Positions 24,693 to 34,188 of a DNA stretch of 42,528 nt are shown here, one piece after another (the stretch's first letter is position 1; the number at the start of each line of letters is the position of its first letter). Under the pieces are notes generated by a model. That model did no database searches and was not told where the DNA came from. It saw nothing but the letters and a program-made list of their open reading frames with translations. Source of the DNA: Gammaproteobacteria bacterium UBA7376 (lineage in GTDB: Bacteria > Pseudomonadota > Gammaproteobacteria > Pseudomonadales > Azotimanducaceae); assembly GCA_002470275.1 (NCBI GenBank), contig DKNY01000060.1, forward strand, positions 7,561 through 50,088, in the 5' to 3' direction. The position numbers and the translations under genes are program-made.

Positions 24693-25568
24693 TTAATTCC
24701 CCTGTACTCTAGCCGCCGCTTGAGCGGCAGCACGTTTGCATAAAACGCCAACGATCTTACGTCGAAACTCAACGGTCCCTCGCTTATCGCTTATCGGCGA
24801 AGCAGCATCCCTGCAGGCCTGAGCCGCAGCTTCTAGCGCGTCATCATCAAGGGTACTACCCACCAGGGCGGCAGCTGCCTCCGGGACCAAGCGCGCGGTT
24901 GGGGCGACGGCTCCAATAGCAACCCGGGCATGGGTGCAAACGAGGTCCTGGAGCGTCAGGCTGATACCCACGCCCGCCACGGCAATGTCCATTTCGGTTC
25001 TTGGCGTGAAGCGAAGATAGGCGTCCTTGGTCTGAGTGGAGGGCATCGGCAGCCTCAGACCGAGCAGAAATTCTCCCGACTCTAGGGCATTTTTGCCCAC
25101 CCCTACCACAAAGTCCTCAACCGCCAACTCACGACGTCCGGTGGCGGAAGCAAGGTCACATACCGCGCCCGCTGCAATCATCGCCGGAATGCTGTCACCC
25201 GCCGGCGAGGCATTGCATAAGTTGCCACAGATGGTCGCTCGACCCTGTATCTGCGTCGAGCCGATCAGATCCGAGGCCTCCATCAACCCGGGCAGGGCAG
25301 ACTTCAATTCGGCATTTTCATTCATCCGCGCACTGGATACGGCGGCACCGATATAGATGTCCTCGGGGGTCACCTCTAGACGGTTTGCTTCATCGAGTTT
25401 CTTAATGTCCAGCAAGGTTCTCGGCGTATGGGCCGGCCCCTTCATTTGCACCAAGACATCGGTGCCGCCAGCCAAAATTTGAACCGCTCGACCCGCGTCG
25501 GCATGGCCTGCTAAAAGCGCGACTGTTTCCGCCACCGATGCCGGTGCGGAGTAGGCATAACTTTCCAT
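24693..25568 (-). CDS. FAD-binding (medium) subunit of a CoxMSL-type molybdenum hydroxylase
   Basis: A 291-residue FAD protein of the xanthine dehydrogenase/CoxM family. It has the FAD motif AGGTD at residues 33-37 and TICGNLCNASPAGDS at about 112-126, plus the C-terminal CO dehydrogenase flavoprotein domain. It takes electrons from the [2Fe-2S] subunit encoded next. Order here is medium then small, but the large Mo-Cys subunit is missing on both sides: upstream lies a divergent PepQ gene. The start at 25568 has GGGAAG nearby. Confidence 0.9.
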   Translation of the reverse strand: MESYAYSAPASVAETVALLAGHADAGRAVQILAGGTDVLVQMKGPAHTPRTLLDIKKLDEANRLEVTPEDIYIGAAVSSARMNENAELKSALPGLMEASDLIGSTQIQGRATICGNLCNASPAGDSIPAMIAAGAVCDLASATGRRELAVEDFVVGVGKNALESGEFLLGLRLPMPSTQTKDAYLRFTPRTEMDIAVAGVGISLTLQDLVCTHARVAIGAVAPTARLVPEAAAALVGSTLDDDALEAAAQACRDAASPISDKRGTVEFRRKIVGVLCKRAAAQAAARVQGN

Positions 25569-25649
25569 CAACGACTTCCCTTATTTATCTGACTTACCCA
25601 CCAAAACCTCATTCGCTCTGAATCTAACATGACGAGCCACGGCATTGAA

Positions 25650-25663
25650 TCATCCCGGGATGA
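25650..25663. promoter_or_regulatory. 14-bp perfect palindrome in a divergent promoter region
   Basis: TCATCCCGGGATGA is a perfect palindrome between the divergent coxM-like and pepQ genes. It is nested inside wider, imperfect arms (CGAGCCACGG at 25633-25642 and CCACGGCTCG at 25686-25695; 8 of 10 complementary). Such a site could bind a dimeric regulator controlling both genes. I cannot name the regulator. Confidence 0.35.
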
Positions 25664-25838
25664 ACGGACATCCCAACGCCTTCAACCACGGCTCGATGGC
25701 TTCGGACCACTTCATCGACGCGGCATGCCCACTGTACCCACCGTTGGGATAGCACTCTCTCCCTGTCGGTTTTAAGATAGGGGCCTCGCGCTCAGAAAGG
25801 GTCCCACCCTTACCATGCGCGCTTACGGAAACAGAACC

Positions 25839-27218
25839 ATGTCTGCAAATAGCCCAGAAACACGCCCCGGCTCAGCCCAACATCAGAGGGCCCACTTCGC
25901 CGCGCTGTGCAGCCAATGGGAGGATGCCCTGACCCGATGCGATTTGCAGGGTGCGGTGATCTACGCCGGGCACGCCACCCCTTTTTTCCAGGATGACCAG
26001 GGCCCACGATTTAAGCCAAACCCTATTCTTGTACGTTGGCTGGACAAAGGCAGCATCGCGGAATCCTGCTGCCTCGTTGTACGGCCAGGACATCGCCCTA
26101 CCCTGCTGTTTCTGCAGGAAGCAGATTATTGGCACGCGACCCTCAACCCCCCTGAGGGGCTAACCGAAGACCTAGAGCTGGAGGTCTTTGCCCGGCTGTC
26201 GGACCTGACAGATCGCTGCTGCGAGCTGCTGCCCCCAAAGCCCTGCCACGCCCTATTGGGACCTGATACGGACAATGTGGCGTCTCGTTGGTCAGGTTAT
26301 CAGCTCAACCCTCCAGCCTTGATCCACACCCTGGATTTTTATCGGGCGATCAAAACCGATTATGAAATCGAGCGTATGCGAGAGGCCAGTCGCCTGGGCG
26401 CCAGAGGCCACCTGGCCGCTGCCGAAGCCTTCGCCCACGGGGGCAGCGAGTTTGATATCCACCTTGCGTTTCTCGCCGCGACGGGCATGAACGAACATGA
26501 TCTGCCCTATGGCAACATTATTGCTCAAAATGAACATGCGGGTCTGCTTCACTACCAGCATCAGGAGCGCTCACGCCCCAAACACCAGAATAGTCTGCTC
26601 ATCGATGCGGGCGCCGACTATCAGGGCTATGCCAGCGATATCACGCGCACGTACCTTGGCGGGGGTTGCTATTCCGACGAAGCGGGCGCGTTATTTCAAA
26701 CGCTGGTGGAGGACATGCAAAGCCTGCAGCAACGCATCATCGACCAGATCGCTCCAGGCATCACCTATATCGACCTCCAGGTCACCATGCATCAACTGCT
26801 GGCTGGGATTTTATCTGAGCGAGAGCTGATCCTGACGACTCCAGAAGCAATTTTTGACAGCGGCGTTACCGAGTGTTTTTGTCCCCATGGCCTGGGGCAC
26901 CTCCTCGGCATTCAGGTGCACGATGTCGGCGGCCAACAAATTGATATGCAGGGTCAGATGCAGCCCCCCCCTGAGAACTACGCAACCTTACGTCTCACTC
27001 GACCACTGAGCGAAAATATGACCCTAACCGTTGAGCCAGGCCTGTACCTTATCCCCATGCTTTTGGAGTCGGAAAAAGTCAGATCCAATCCCGTTAATTG
27101 GCAAACTATTGAACAACTGCTGCCCTTCGGCGGCATCCGAATCGAAGATAATGTAAGAGTGCTGAATGATGGCGTGGAGAACCTCACGCGGGATGCCTTC
27201 CGCCAAGTAGGGACTTAG
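25839..27218 (+). CDS. pepQ: Xaa-Pro dipeptidase (PepQ family)
   Basis: Cleaves dipeptides ending in proline. The 459-residue protein has an N-terminal creatinase-like domain and a C-terminal M24 metallopeptidase domain with the five metal ligands visible: D256, D267, H354 (in GLGHLLG), E399 (TVEPGLY) and E436 (IRIEDN). The spacing agrees with E. coli PepQ. An ATG at 25839 is taken as start; ATG 25815 is in frame and neither has a good ribosome site. It lies 2 bases before a DPP-IV-like gene, a sensible pair for degrading proline-rich peptides. Confidence 0.9.
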   Translation: MSANSPETRPGSAQHQRAHFAALCSQWEDALTRCDLQGAVIYAGHATPFFQDDQGPRFKPNPILVRWLDKGSIAESCCLVVRPGHRPTLLFLQEADYWHATLNPPEGLTEDLELEVFARLSDLTDRCCELLPPKPCHALLGPDTDNVASRWSGYQLNPPALIHTLDFYRAIKTDYEIERMREASRLGARGHLAAAEAFAHGGSEFDIHLAFLAATGMNEHDLPYGNIIAQNEHAGLLHYQHQERSRPKHQNSLLIDAGADYQGYASDITRTYLGGGCYSDEAGALFQTLVEDMQSLQQRIIDQIAPGITYIDLQVTMHQLLAGILSERELILTTPEAIFDSGVTECFCPHGLGHLLGIQVHDVGGQQIDMQGQMQPPPENYATLRLTRPLSENMTLTVEPGLYLIPMLLESEKVRSNPVNWQTIEQLLPFGGIRIEDNVRVLNDGVENLTRDAFRQVGT

Positions 27219-27220
27219 TC

Positions 27221-29368
27221 ATGCAGGCAGACGTGAGGAATCGATTGCGCCCGGCAAGCATTTTTTGCGAACCGGGGCTGCGCCTGGTGCCCCCTCGGAA
27301 CCTAAAATTTTGTGACTCTGAACGCTTCGTAGCCTACCTCAAAGGAAAAGGAGACAATCCCAACGTTCTGGATCTTTGGCTTTATCGATGCGAGCAAAAA
27401 ACCCATGAACTGTGGCTCGACGCCGCCGCGCTTGATGCAGCGGACCCACAGGATATTTCTCGCCTGACGGACGTTGAGCGCGCAGAGCGAGAGCGCCGTC
27501 GAAACTTTAGCTATGGCATCACGCAATTCTTTTGGTTGGCTGAGCGTGAGGAAGTTCTGATTTGTTCTGCAGGGCAGGGTTTTCGACTGGCCGTGGGCCT
27601 GCATACGCCAGAACGCATTACCCCCGCGAATACTCGCAACAGTGCCTTCAACCCCAGCCCGTCAGGGAAAGTCATCAGCTACGTTCGCTCTAACGATATT
27701 TATCTAACGGATCTCGATCAGCCTGAATCCGAAATCCGAGTCACCGAGGACGGTAGCGACACCGTCAGCAATGGACTGCCGGACTTTCTGGCGGCTGAAG
27801 AGATGAATCGATATGCCGGAGCATGGTGGTCGCCCTGCTCGCGGTACCTGCTTTATTGCAGAGTGGACGAGCATCCGGTGCGGGTCAGCTACCGCCTAGA
27901 AATTGACGCAGCCGGCAGCCGCTACCTGCCCCAGCGCTATCCCTTTGCTGGTGAGAAAAATCCAGAGGTATCTCTCCACTGTCTGGCGCTGAGTACCCAG
28001 GAACGGCGGGAAATTTGGGCCTCTGAGGACACTTACCTTGCTCGGGTAAATGCCTTAGATCAGGGGGTTTTCATTCAAGTACAAGACCGCCTCCAGCAGC
28101 GCCTCGACGTTATATCCACCGCCTATGACCGAACAGACTGGACGATCTGGCATACGGAGACCTCAGACACCTGGATCAATCTAACGGACGACTTGCTCGA
28201 GCTAGAAGGGGGCGGCTTCACCTTTTCTAGTGAGGCCTCTGGGAAACGCAGGGTGATTCTGGTAACGCGCCCAGGCGTGATGACCGAACTGAAGGGGCCC
28301 GAGCACTTGAATCAGGTGTTCGGACAAGACGCTGACTCAATCTATGCCGCCGGCTGGGACGCTTCACCAATCGAGAATCACCTGTTCAAGATTGCAAAAC
28401 AGGGCCAAGGCTATACCCAGGTCACGACTCGTCAAGGCTGGCGGGACCTCATGTTAAGCCGCTCCTGCTCCGCCTTCATAGAAAGTTTTAGTGACCCCAC
28501 ATCACCGCTGCAGATGAATCTCGTAGACACAGCGAGCCTCGACGCGGAGCGATTCTTTGAGGAGCGCATTGACGAACAACACCCCTATCACCCTTTCCAT
28601 GCAAATCACGCAGTGGCGTCCTTTGGCAGCTTGAAGGCAGAAGACGATCACGCGCTATTCTACCGGCTCACACCACCGGCCGCGCCATCCGGCACCCACC
28701 CGGTGATCGTCTATGTATACGGAGGTCCAGGCGCACAAAAGGTAAAATTCGACTGGGGCACCTTAGTCGTTCAGCTATTAGCCCAAAACGGGTTTGGTGT
28801 TCTGGAACTCGATAATCGAGGCTCGGCCAACAGGGGCCAGGCCTTCGAGGCGCCGCTTTATGGGCGCATGGGGAGCGTGGAGGTCCGGGACCAAGTGAGA
28901 GGACTGGACCTGCTCGAAGCCGTACCCTGGGCAGATACCAATCGAATTGGCCTTTTCGGACACAGCTACGGTGGCTACATGACGCTCATGGGCTTGAGCC
29001 AGGCCCCAGGGCGCTTTCGGGCAGGTGTGGCCGTCGCTCCGGTGGCCGATTGGCAGCTATATGACAGCCACTATACCGAACGCTACATGGGCTTACCGGC
29101 GGAAAATGCTGAGGCCTATCGGCAAAGCCATGTCCTAACCCACTTAGACAATATCGACGCTCCGCTGCTGTTGGTACATGGCATGGCCGACGATAACGTT
29201 CTGTTCTCCCATACCACGCTGCTCATGTCGGCATTGCAAAAAGCGGGGAAACCTTTCGAGCTGATGACTTACCCGGGCGCCAAACACTCCCTTCAAGAGC
29301 CTCATGTCAGCATTCATCGATTCAACTTGCTGCTGGACTTTTTTACACGGCACTTGGGCCCGCCCTAG
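27221..29368 (+). CDS. Dipeptidyl-peptidase IV-like serine peptidase (family S9)
   Basis: A 715-residue prolyl oligopeptidase-family enzyme that removes N-terminal X-Pro dipeptides. The N-terminal part (about 30-450) is the DPP-IV beta-propeller, including the paired Glu needed to hold the substrate N-terminus (LAAEEMNRY). The C-terminal hydrolase domain has S582 in GHSYGGYM, Asp at D657/658 in GMADDNVLF, and H689 in GAKHSL. No signal peptide is clear, so it may be cytoplasmic. It is coupled to pepQ: 2 bases separate them. Confidence 0.93.
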   Translation: MQADVRNRLRPASIFCEPGLRLVPPRNLKFCDSERFVAYLKGKGDNPNVLDLWLYRCEQKTHELWLDAAALDAADPQDISRLTDVERAERERRRNFSYGITQFFWLAEREEVLICSAGQGFRLAVGLHTPERITPANTRNSAFNPSPSGKVISYVRSNDIYLTDLDQPESEIRVTEDGSDTVSNGLPDFLAAEEMNRYAGAWWSPCSRYLLYCRVDEHPVRVSYRLEIDAAGSRYLPQRYPFAGEKNPEVSLHCLALSTQERREIWASEDTYLARVNALDQGVFIQVQDRLQQRLDVISTAYDRTDWTIWHTETSDTWINLTDDLLELEGGGFTFSSEASGKRRVILVTRPGVMTELKGPEHLNQVFGQDADSIYAAGWDASPIENHLFKIAKQGQGYTQVTTRQGWRDLMLSRSCSAFIESFSDPTSPLQMNLVDTASLDAERFFEERIDEQHPYHPFHANHAVASFGSLKAEDDHALFYRLTPPAAPSGTHPVIVYVYGGPGAQKVKFDWGTLVVQLLAQNGFGVLELDNRGSANRGQAFEAPLYGRMGSVEVRDQVRGLDLLEAVPWADTNRIGLFGHSYGGYMTLMGLSQAPGRFRAGVAVAPVADWQLYDSHYTERYMGLPAENAEAYRQSHVLTHLDNIDAPLLLVHGMADDNVLFSHTTLLMSALQKAGKPFELMTYPGAKHSLQEPHVSIHRFNLLLDFFTRHLGPP

Positions 29369-29384
29369 GCGCCGTTTGGGTTGT

Positions 29385-30161
29385 TCAAGCCGCGCTGGAT
29401 GCGTCTGACGGTAGTGCTCCGCAGCGAAACAGATGCCTAAAATTCTGTGTGGTGGCTCGGGCCAGATCGTCCACGGCACAGCCGCGAAGCCCGGCCAGAA
29501 AGCGCGCTGTATGGGCTACATACCCGGGTTCGTTGGTCTTGCCCCGACGTGGCACCGGGGCAAGCCAAGGCGCGTCTGTTTCAACGAGGAGGCGCTCCAA
29601 AGGTATTTGGCAAGCGACCTCTCTGACGTTTTCTGCGTTCTTGAAAGTCACGATACCCGACATGGAAATATGAAAGCCGAGGTCCAGGGCCTCCTCGGCC
29701 ATTTGCCAGGATTCCGTGAAACAATGCAAAACACCCCGAACGCCAGGGTAGTTCTTCAGCGCGTCTAGGGTATCCGCTTCTGCCCCTCGCGTGTGCACGA
29801 CCACCGGGAGATCATGCCGTTGCGCCAAGTCCAGCTGAAGATCAAAGGCCTGACGCTGGCGTTGACGTGCCCCTGAGTCCTCGGCATGCAGGTAGTCCAG
29901 TCCGGTCTCGCCCACGGCCACGACTCGTTCATGACCCAGCCACCCTTCGATCCAATCCAAATTGCCGGCTGCCGCATCTGGGTGCACGCCCGCCGTCGCC
30001 CAGACGTCGGGGTGCTCCTCGGCTAGAGCGAGCACCTGGGGGAAACCCGCTTCATCCACACTGATGCACAAGCATGTGGCGATGCCCGCCTCGCGTGCCC
30101 GCTCTAGGGCACTCCGGGGATCGTCCAGATAGTTAAGATGACAGTGGGAGTCTATTAGCAT
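29385..30161 (-). CDS. tatD: TatD-family metal-dependent DNase
   Basis: A 258-residue amidohydrolase-fold protein with DSHCHL at the start (metal ligands), GETGLDY, VVHTRGA, LHCFT and ETDAPWL, all in the expected order. TatD/YcfH proteins are Mg-dependent 3'-to-5' exonucleases. The start at 30161 has GAGGG upstream. It follows holB, the usual neighbour of ycfH in gammaproteobacteria; pilZ, which often sits between them, is absent. Confidence 0.93.
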   Translation of the reverse strand: MLIDSHCHLNYLDDPRSALERAREAGIATCLCISVDEAGFPQVLALAEEHPDVWATAGVHPDAAAGNLDWIEGWLGHERVVAVGETGLDYLHAEDSGARQRQRQAFDLQLDLAQRHDLPVVVHTRGAEADTLDALKNYPGVRGVLHCFTESWQMAEEALDLGFHISMSGIVTFKNAENVREVACQIPLERLLVETDAPWLAPVPRRGKTNEPGYVAHTARFLAGLRGCAVDDLARATTQNFRHLFRCGALPSDASSAA

Positions 30162-30174
30162 GGTTCCCTCAGTT

Positions 30175-31035
30175 CTAATTTGCCGAAGGCTGCCCGGCGC
30201 GCTGGCGTGCCTTAATACTTCGCCACTGATAAACAAGTCTTTCGAGCAGCAAGCGCGCATTGGCCGCATTAGAGGTTTCGATTTGCAGCCGCGCCTGATT
30301 AATTTCCTCTGCAAAGGCGAGCAGTACCCGCTGAGCCCGGTCTCGCTGTGCCCACACTAAGTACCGATACCAACGACTTAGGAAGTGAGCGATATCCAGC
30401 TTCATCAATTCATCCAATACCGGAGCTGGATTTGCAGCCTCTAAACGCGCCATCCATTGGTCTACGCTGTCGCTGCCCGCCTCTGCCGTTGGCAAGGGGG
30501 CATAGCCGTGCTCGGCAAAACTGGCGTCCTTGAACGCCACATCCTGCTGGTCAAGCCAAGTCTTTGCATCCTCAATTCTGTGGGCCGCCTGAAAACGCTG
30601 GCAGCGGCTTCGGATGGTCGGGAGCAGTCTACCCCAGTGCGGCGTGCCGAGGAGAATATGGGTATTTGCTGGCGGTTCTTCCAGGGTCTTGAGCAGCGTA
30701 TTGGCTGCATTGTTATTGAGCAGATGGGCGTCCGCAATGGCAGCCACCTTGCGCGGCGCTATTTGCGATGTCTGGACGATGAATTCATTGAGCGCCCGCA
30801 CCTGGTCTATTTTGATGACGGCGCCATCTGGAACGACCCATCGAAAGTCCGGATGAGCGAACGTTTCCGGCGACTGTGCCGGTGAGACCTCAAGCAGTGA
30901 TAGGGCAATTTGAGAAAGTAACGCCGTACCCCCCCAGCCTTCGTCACAGATCACCGCCATGGCGGAAGGCAGCGTTCCCTCGGTCCGACGTTGCATTACG
31001 GTTTGGTAGACGGCCTCATGCCATGGATAGTTCAT
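30175..31035 (-). CDS. holB: DNA polymerase III subunit delta'
   Basis: Clamp-loader subunit delta'. The 286-residue protein has the AAA+-like core with KIDQVRALNEF, the conserved LLKTLEEPPANTHILL, and IRSRCQRF (the SRC motif). Unlike E. coli delta', it lacks the four-Cys zinc module: the expected position reads LEVSPAQSPETFAHPDFR without cysteines. It starts at 31035, overlapping the tmk stop (TGATG). Confidence 0.88.
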   Translation of the reverse strand: MNYPWHEAVYQTVMQRRTEGTLPSAMAVICDEGWGGTALLSQIALSLLEVSPAQSPETFAHPDFRWVVPDGAVIKIDQVRALNEFIVQTSQIAPRKVAAIADAHLLNNNAANTLLKTLEEPPANTHILLGTPHWGRLLPTIRSRCQRFQAAHRIEDAKTWLDQQDVAFKDASFAEHGYAPLPTAEAGSDSVDQWMARLEAANPAPVLDELMKLDIAHFLSRWYRYLVWAQRDRAQRVLLAFAEEINQARLQIETSNAANARLLLERLVYQWRSIKARQRAGQPSAN

Positions 31036-31664
31036 CACCCTGTCGCCTCCGTTGAGGCTAACCTTGTGACCAAGCTCGATACCTGATCAGAGACCGTGGC
31101 CAAGGGCTGGCTCGCATCGATGGTTTTGATCCTGGCATAGGAGGAAGCCCTATGGCGATAGCCCTCACGCACCCGCTGAAAAAAAGCGCGTTGCTCCTGT
31201 TCCATACGATCCTTGGTTCTGTCGGAAATGCGCTGCTCGGAAAGTGCCGGATCCACATCCAAGTAGAGGGTCAAATCCGGCTGAAGGTCGCCGTGAACCC
31301 AATGCTCGAGCACCTTGAGCTGTTCCAAATCAAGCTCGCGACCAAATCCCTGATAGGCAAAGGTTGCATCGGTGAAGCGGTCGCAGACCACCCACTTCCC
31401 AGCCCCCAAGGCAGGCCGAATGACCTCCTGCAGGTGTTGGCTTCGGGCAGCAAAGACCAACAGCAGCTCGGTTAATCCGCTGACGTCCTCGCGCCAGTCC
31501 CTGAGCATGACCTCTCGCAGGGCTTCTGCCATCTCCGTGCCCCCAGGTTCCCGGGTGCGCACATGGGCGATGCCAAGCTGGTCTAAGGTGTCACAGACCG
31601 TTTGAATATTCGTCGATTTGCCGGCGCCTTCACTGCCCTCTAGCGTTATAAATTTAGCCTTCAC
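31035..31664 (-). CDS. tmk: Thymidylate kinase
   Basis: Phosphorylates dTMP to dTDP. The 209-residue protein has the P-loop GSEGAGKST, the DR and REPGG motifs, DRFTDATFAYQG and the lid region RTKDRMEQE. It starts with GTG at 31664, overlapping the mltG stop as GTGA, with AAGGA upstream. It lies between mltG and holB as in E. coli. Confidence 0.96.
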   Translation of the reverse strand: MKAKFITLEGSEGAGKSTNIQTVCDTLDQLGIAHVRTREPGGTEMAEALREVMLRDWREDVSGLTELLLVFAARSQHLQEVIRPALGAGKWVVCDRFTDATFAYQGFGRELDLEQLKVLEHWVHGDLQPDLTLYLDVDPALSEQRISDRTKDRMEQEQRAFFQRVREGYRHRASSYARIKTIDASQPLATVSDQVSSLVTRLASTEATG

Positions 31665-32653
31665 GGGGTATTCCTTTGCAGCTGATATCGATAGACCGCC
31701 TCATTGTGTTCTTCCAGCGTGCGAGAGAATTGGCTGCTGCCGTCTCCTCGGGCCACGAAATATAGGAACTCCCCCGCAGCAGGTTTGACCGAGGCCATGA
31801 TTGCAGCCTTGGATGGCAAGGCAATGGGCGTTGGCGTTAGACCCTTTACCCTATACGTATTGAACGGAGAGTCGACTTTTAAATCCCTCCGACGTAGGTC
31901 GCCATCAAACTGTGCACCGAGGGCGAAGATCACCGTGGGGTCCGTTTGCAAGCGCATATTGCGTCGTAACCGCTCGTGAAACACCTGACTGATCTGGGCA
32001 CGATCCTCGGCCAAGCCGCTCTCTTTTTCAATCAGAGATGCCAGAATCAATGCCTCCTGAGGACTGGAAATCGCGATGTCCGATTGCCGCTCTGACCAAG
32101 CGACCTCAAGGAAGGCCAGAAGCTCCGCATGGGCACGGCCCAGCAGCTGGCGAATGGAGGTGCCTTTTTCCACAAAGTAGGTATCCGGAAGAAACGCACC
32201 TTCCGCAAAGGGCAGTTCCAGCCCCAGGACTTCCTGTAGTGCCTCAGGATTGAGCTCAGGTTGGGCCTGGGATAAGGCTGGGTATGCCTGCAGGTCTGCA
32301 AGCAGTTCCCTAATGGTTATACCTTCGCGCAAGGTGATCGGATACTGTTTCACACGACCGAGCACCACCATCTCGGCCAATTCTAGGGGAGCCATAGACG
32401 CCGGAAAGGCGTATTCACCCGCCTTTAGCGCCGTCTCTCTACCCTGGATCTTGAGTAGGATTCGGAAAAGCATTGCACTGTTGGTCACTCCCGCGTCTTG
32501 GAGCTGCCGCGCTACCGCGGAGGACGGCGAACCAGGTTCAATGGTTAGGATAAGGGCGGGATTTTCTACCGGTGACTCGGTCCAGTTCTGAAACCAAAGC
32601 CCAGTGCAGAGGGCGAACAGTAGCACTCCTATGGATGCGAGGAATGCTTTCAA
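31661..32653 (-). CDS. mltG: Endolytic peptidoglycan transglycosylase MltG (YceG)
   Basis: Inner-membrane enzyme that cuts nascent glycan strands and helps set glycan chain length. The 330-residue protein has one N-terminal membrane helix (about 1-20), a LysM-like region, and the catalytic YceG domain with the active Glu in LASLIEKESGLAED and the trailing QTDPTVIFALG. The start is a TTG at 32653 with GGGAG eight bases upstream. It follows fabF directly; pabC, which separates them in E. coli, is missing. Confidence 0.94.
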   Translation of the reverse strand: MKAFLASIGVLLFALCTGLWFQNWTESPVENPALILTIEPGSPSSAVARQLQDAGVTNSAMLFRILLKIQGRETALKAGEYAFPASMAPLELAEMVVLGRVKQYPITLREGITIRELLADLQAYPALSQAQPELNPEALQEVLGLELPFAEGAFLPDTYFVEKGTSIRQLLGRAHAELLAFLEVAWSERQSDIAISSPQEALILASLIEKESGLAEDRAQISQVFHERLRRNMRLQTDPTVIFALGAQFDGDLRRRDLKVDSPFNTYRVKGLTPTPIALPSKAAIMASVKPAAGEFLYFVARGDGSSQFSRTLEEHNEAVYRYQLQRNTP

Positions 32654-32714
32654 ATCCTTGCTCCCATGGTCGTCGGCGCTCCCTTGCTGCTAACCGTTAG
32701 GTGTGAACCGGTCC

Positions 32715-33950
32715 CTAGATGCGGCCAAATACCAGCGTGCCGTTCGTACCGCCGAAGCCAAAGGAGTTGCTGGCCGCCGCCTGAATCGACACGTCCCTGG
32801 CTGTATTTGGGACATAGTCCAAATCGCACTCGTCTCCAGCATGATCGAGATTGATGGTGGGTGGTACCGCCTGCTCTACGAGCGCCTTAATCGTGAGAAT
32901 CGCTTCCACAGAACCCGCTGCACCCAACAAATGCCCGATCATGGACTTAGTGGAGCTCACCATGATTTTAGTCTCATCACCAAAGACGCTTTTCACGCCC
33001 TTGGTCTCAGCCACATCTCCTAGGGGAGTGGAGGTGCCATGTGCATTTAAATAGCCTACATCCGATGGATTCAATCGCGCATTCGCCAGAGCGTGGCGCA
33101 TGGCTGCGGCACCTCCCTCACCTGCTTCTGCTGGGCCGGTAATGTGATGAGCGTCGGCACTCATGCCAAAGCCTAACACTTCGGCATAGATCGTTGCTCC
33201 TCTGGCCTTGGCACGTTCGTATTCTTCAAGCACCAGCACGCCTGCGCCCTCTCCTAACACGAAGCCGTCTCTATCCTTATCCCACGGTCGGCTGGCTGCC
33301 GCCGGGTCTTCATTGCGGCCAGACAGGGCGCGCATGGAGGCAAAGCCGGCCACCGTTATGGGGGACGTAGCGGCCTCAGCACCGCCAACGACCATGACGT
33401 CTGCATCCCCGTATTCAATCATGCGGGCACCAAAGCCGATATTGTGCGTTCCGGTCGTGCAAGCCGTCACCACGGCAATGTTAGGGCCTCTGAAGCCGTG
33501 TTCGATGGAAACGTTCCCGGAGATCATGTTAATCACGACCCCAGGAACAAAGAAGGGAGACACTCTCCTTGGCCCACTGTTCACGAGCGTATCGTGGGTA
33601 TTCTCGATGGTATTTATTCCGCCGATGCCAGATCCGATCGCAACGCCGATGCGGTCCGCATCGTCCGGGTGATCGGTCAGCCCAGCGTCGGCTATCGCCT
33701 GATTCGCGGCGGCGATCCCGAGCTGAATAAAGCGGTCAATGCGCCGTGCTTCCTTAGGGTTCATATGATCGCCGATGTCAAAGTTCTTGACTGACGCGCA
33801 GATTTTCACCGCGTAATCTGTGGTATCGAAGCCTTCGTTCAGAACGACACCACTCTGACCCGCCAAGGCAGCGGTCCAGGAGTCCTGCACGGTATTCCCG
33901 ATGGGGCTGATCATCCCCATACCTGTTACCACAACCTTTCTCTTACCCAT
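32715..33950 (-). CDS. fabF: Beta-ketoacyl-ACP synthase II
   Basis: Elongates acyl-ACP by condensation with malonyl-ACP. The 411-residue protein has the catalytic triad C164 (VVTACTTGTHN), H304 (NAHGTSTPLGD) and H340 (MIGHLLGAAG), giving the KAS II order Cys-His-His. A GGAG element is 6 bases before the ATG. It follows acpP with 238 bases between, which include a stem-loop. Confidence 0.97.
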   Translation of the reverse strand: MGKRKVVVTGMGMISPIGNTVQDSWTAALAGQSGVVLNEGFDTTDYAVKICASVKNFDIGDHMNPKEARRIDRFIQLGIAAANQAIADAGLTDHPDDADRIGVAIGSGIGGINTIENTHDTLVNSGPRRVSPFFVPGVVINMISGNVSIEHGFRGPNIAVVTACTTGTHNIGFGARMIEYGDADVMVVGGAEAATSPITVAGFASMRALSGRNEDPAAASRPWDKDRDGFVLGEGAGVLVLEEYERAKARGATIYAEVLGFGMSADAHHITGPAEAGEGGAAAMRHALANARLNPSDVGYLNAHGTSTPLGDVAETKGVKSVFGDETKIMVSSTKSMIGHLLGAAGSVEAILTIKALVEQAVPPTINLDHAGDECDLDYVPNTARDVSIQAAASNSFGFGGTNGTLVFGRI

Positions 33951-34146
33951 AAAGAACTCCGCCTTTGTCTCGTCTAGAAGTCATACTATCCAGCACCTCG
34001 AGGGGCCATATCCTAGCTTATTTCGAGGCCTTTCTGACCCGGGCCACCCGGTTGTCGGACACAACGACCTATCTCGTCGCTCAAGGGCAAGAGCCTCGGG
34101 AGACGGGATTTCAAACTGGGAGGTATAACAGGCGCTTGCCCTGTCT

Positions 34147-34175
34147 GAGGGTCGTCTCCGGGGGAGACGCCCCTC
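34147..34175 (-). other. Stem-loop between acpP and fabF
   Basis: GAGGG-tc-GTCTCC-ggg-GGAGAC-gc-CCCTC: two perfect stems joined by a 2x2 internal loop. It lies 14 bases after the acpP stop on the minus strand and is not followed by a T run. It could stabilise the acpP 3' end or partly terminate before fabF, giving more ACP than FabF. Confidence 0.5.
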
Positions 34176-34188
34176 GGCTTATCAAGGG

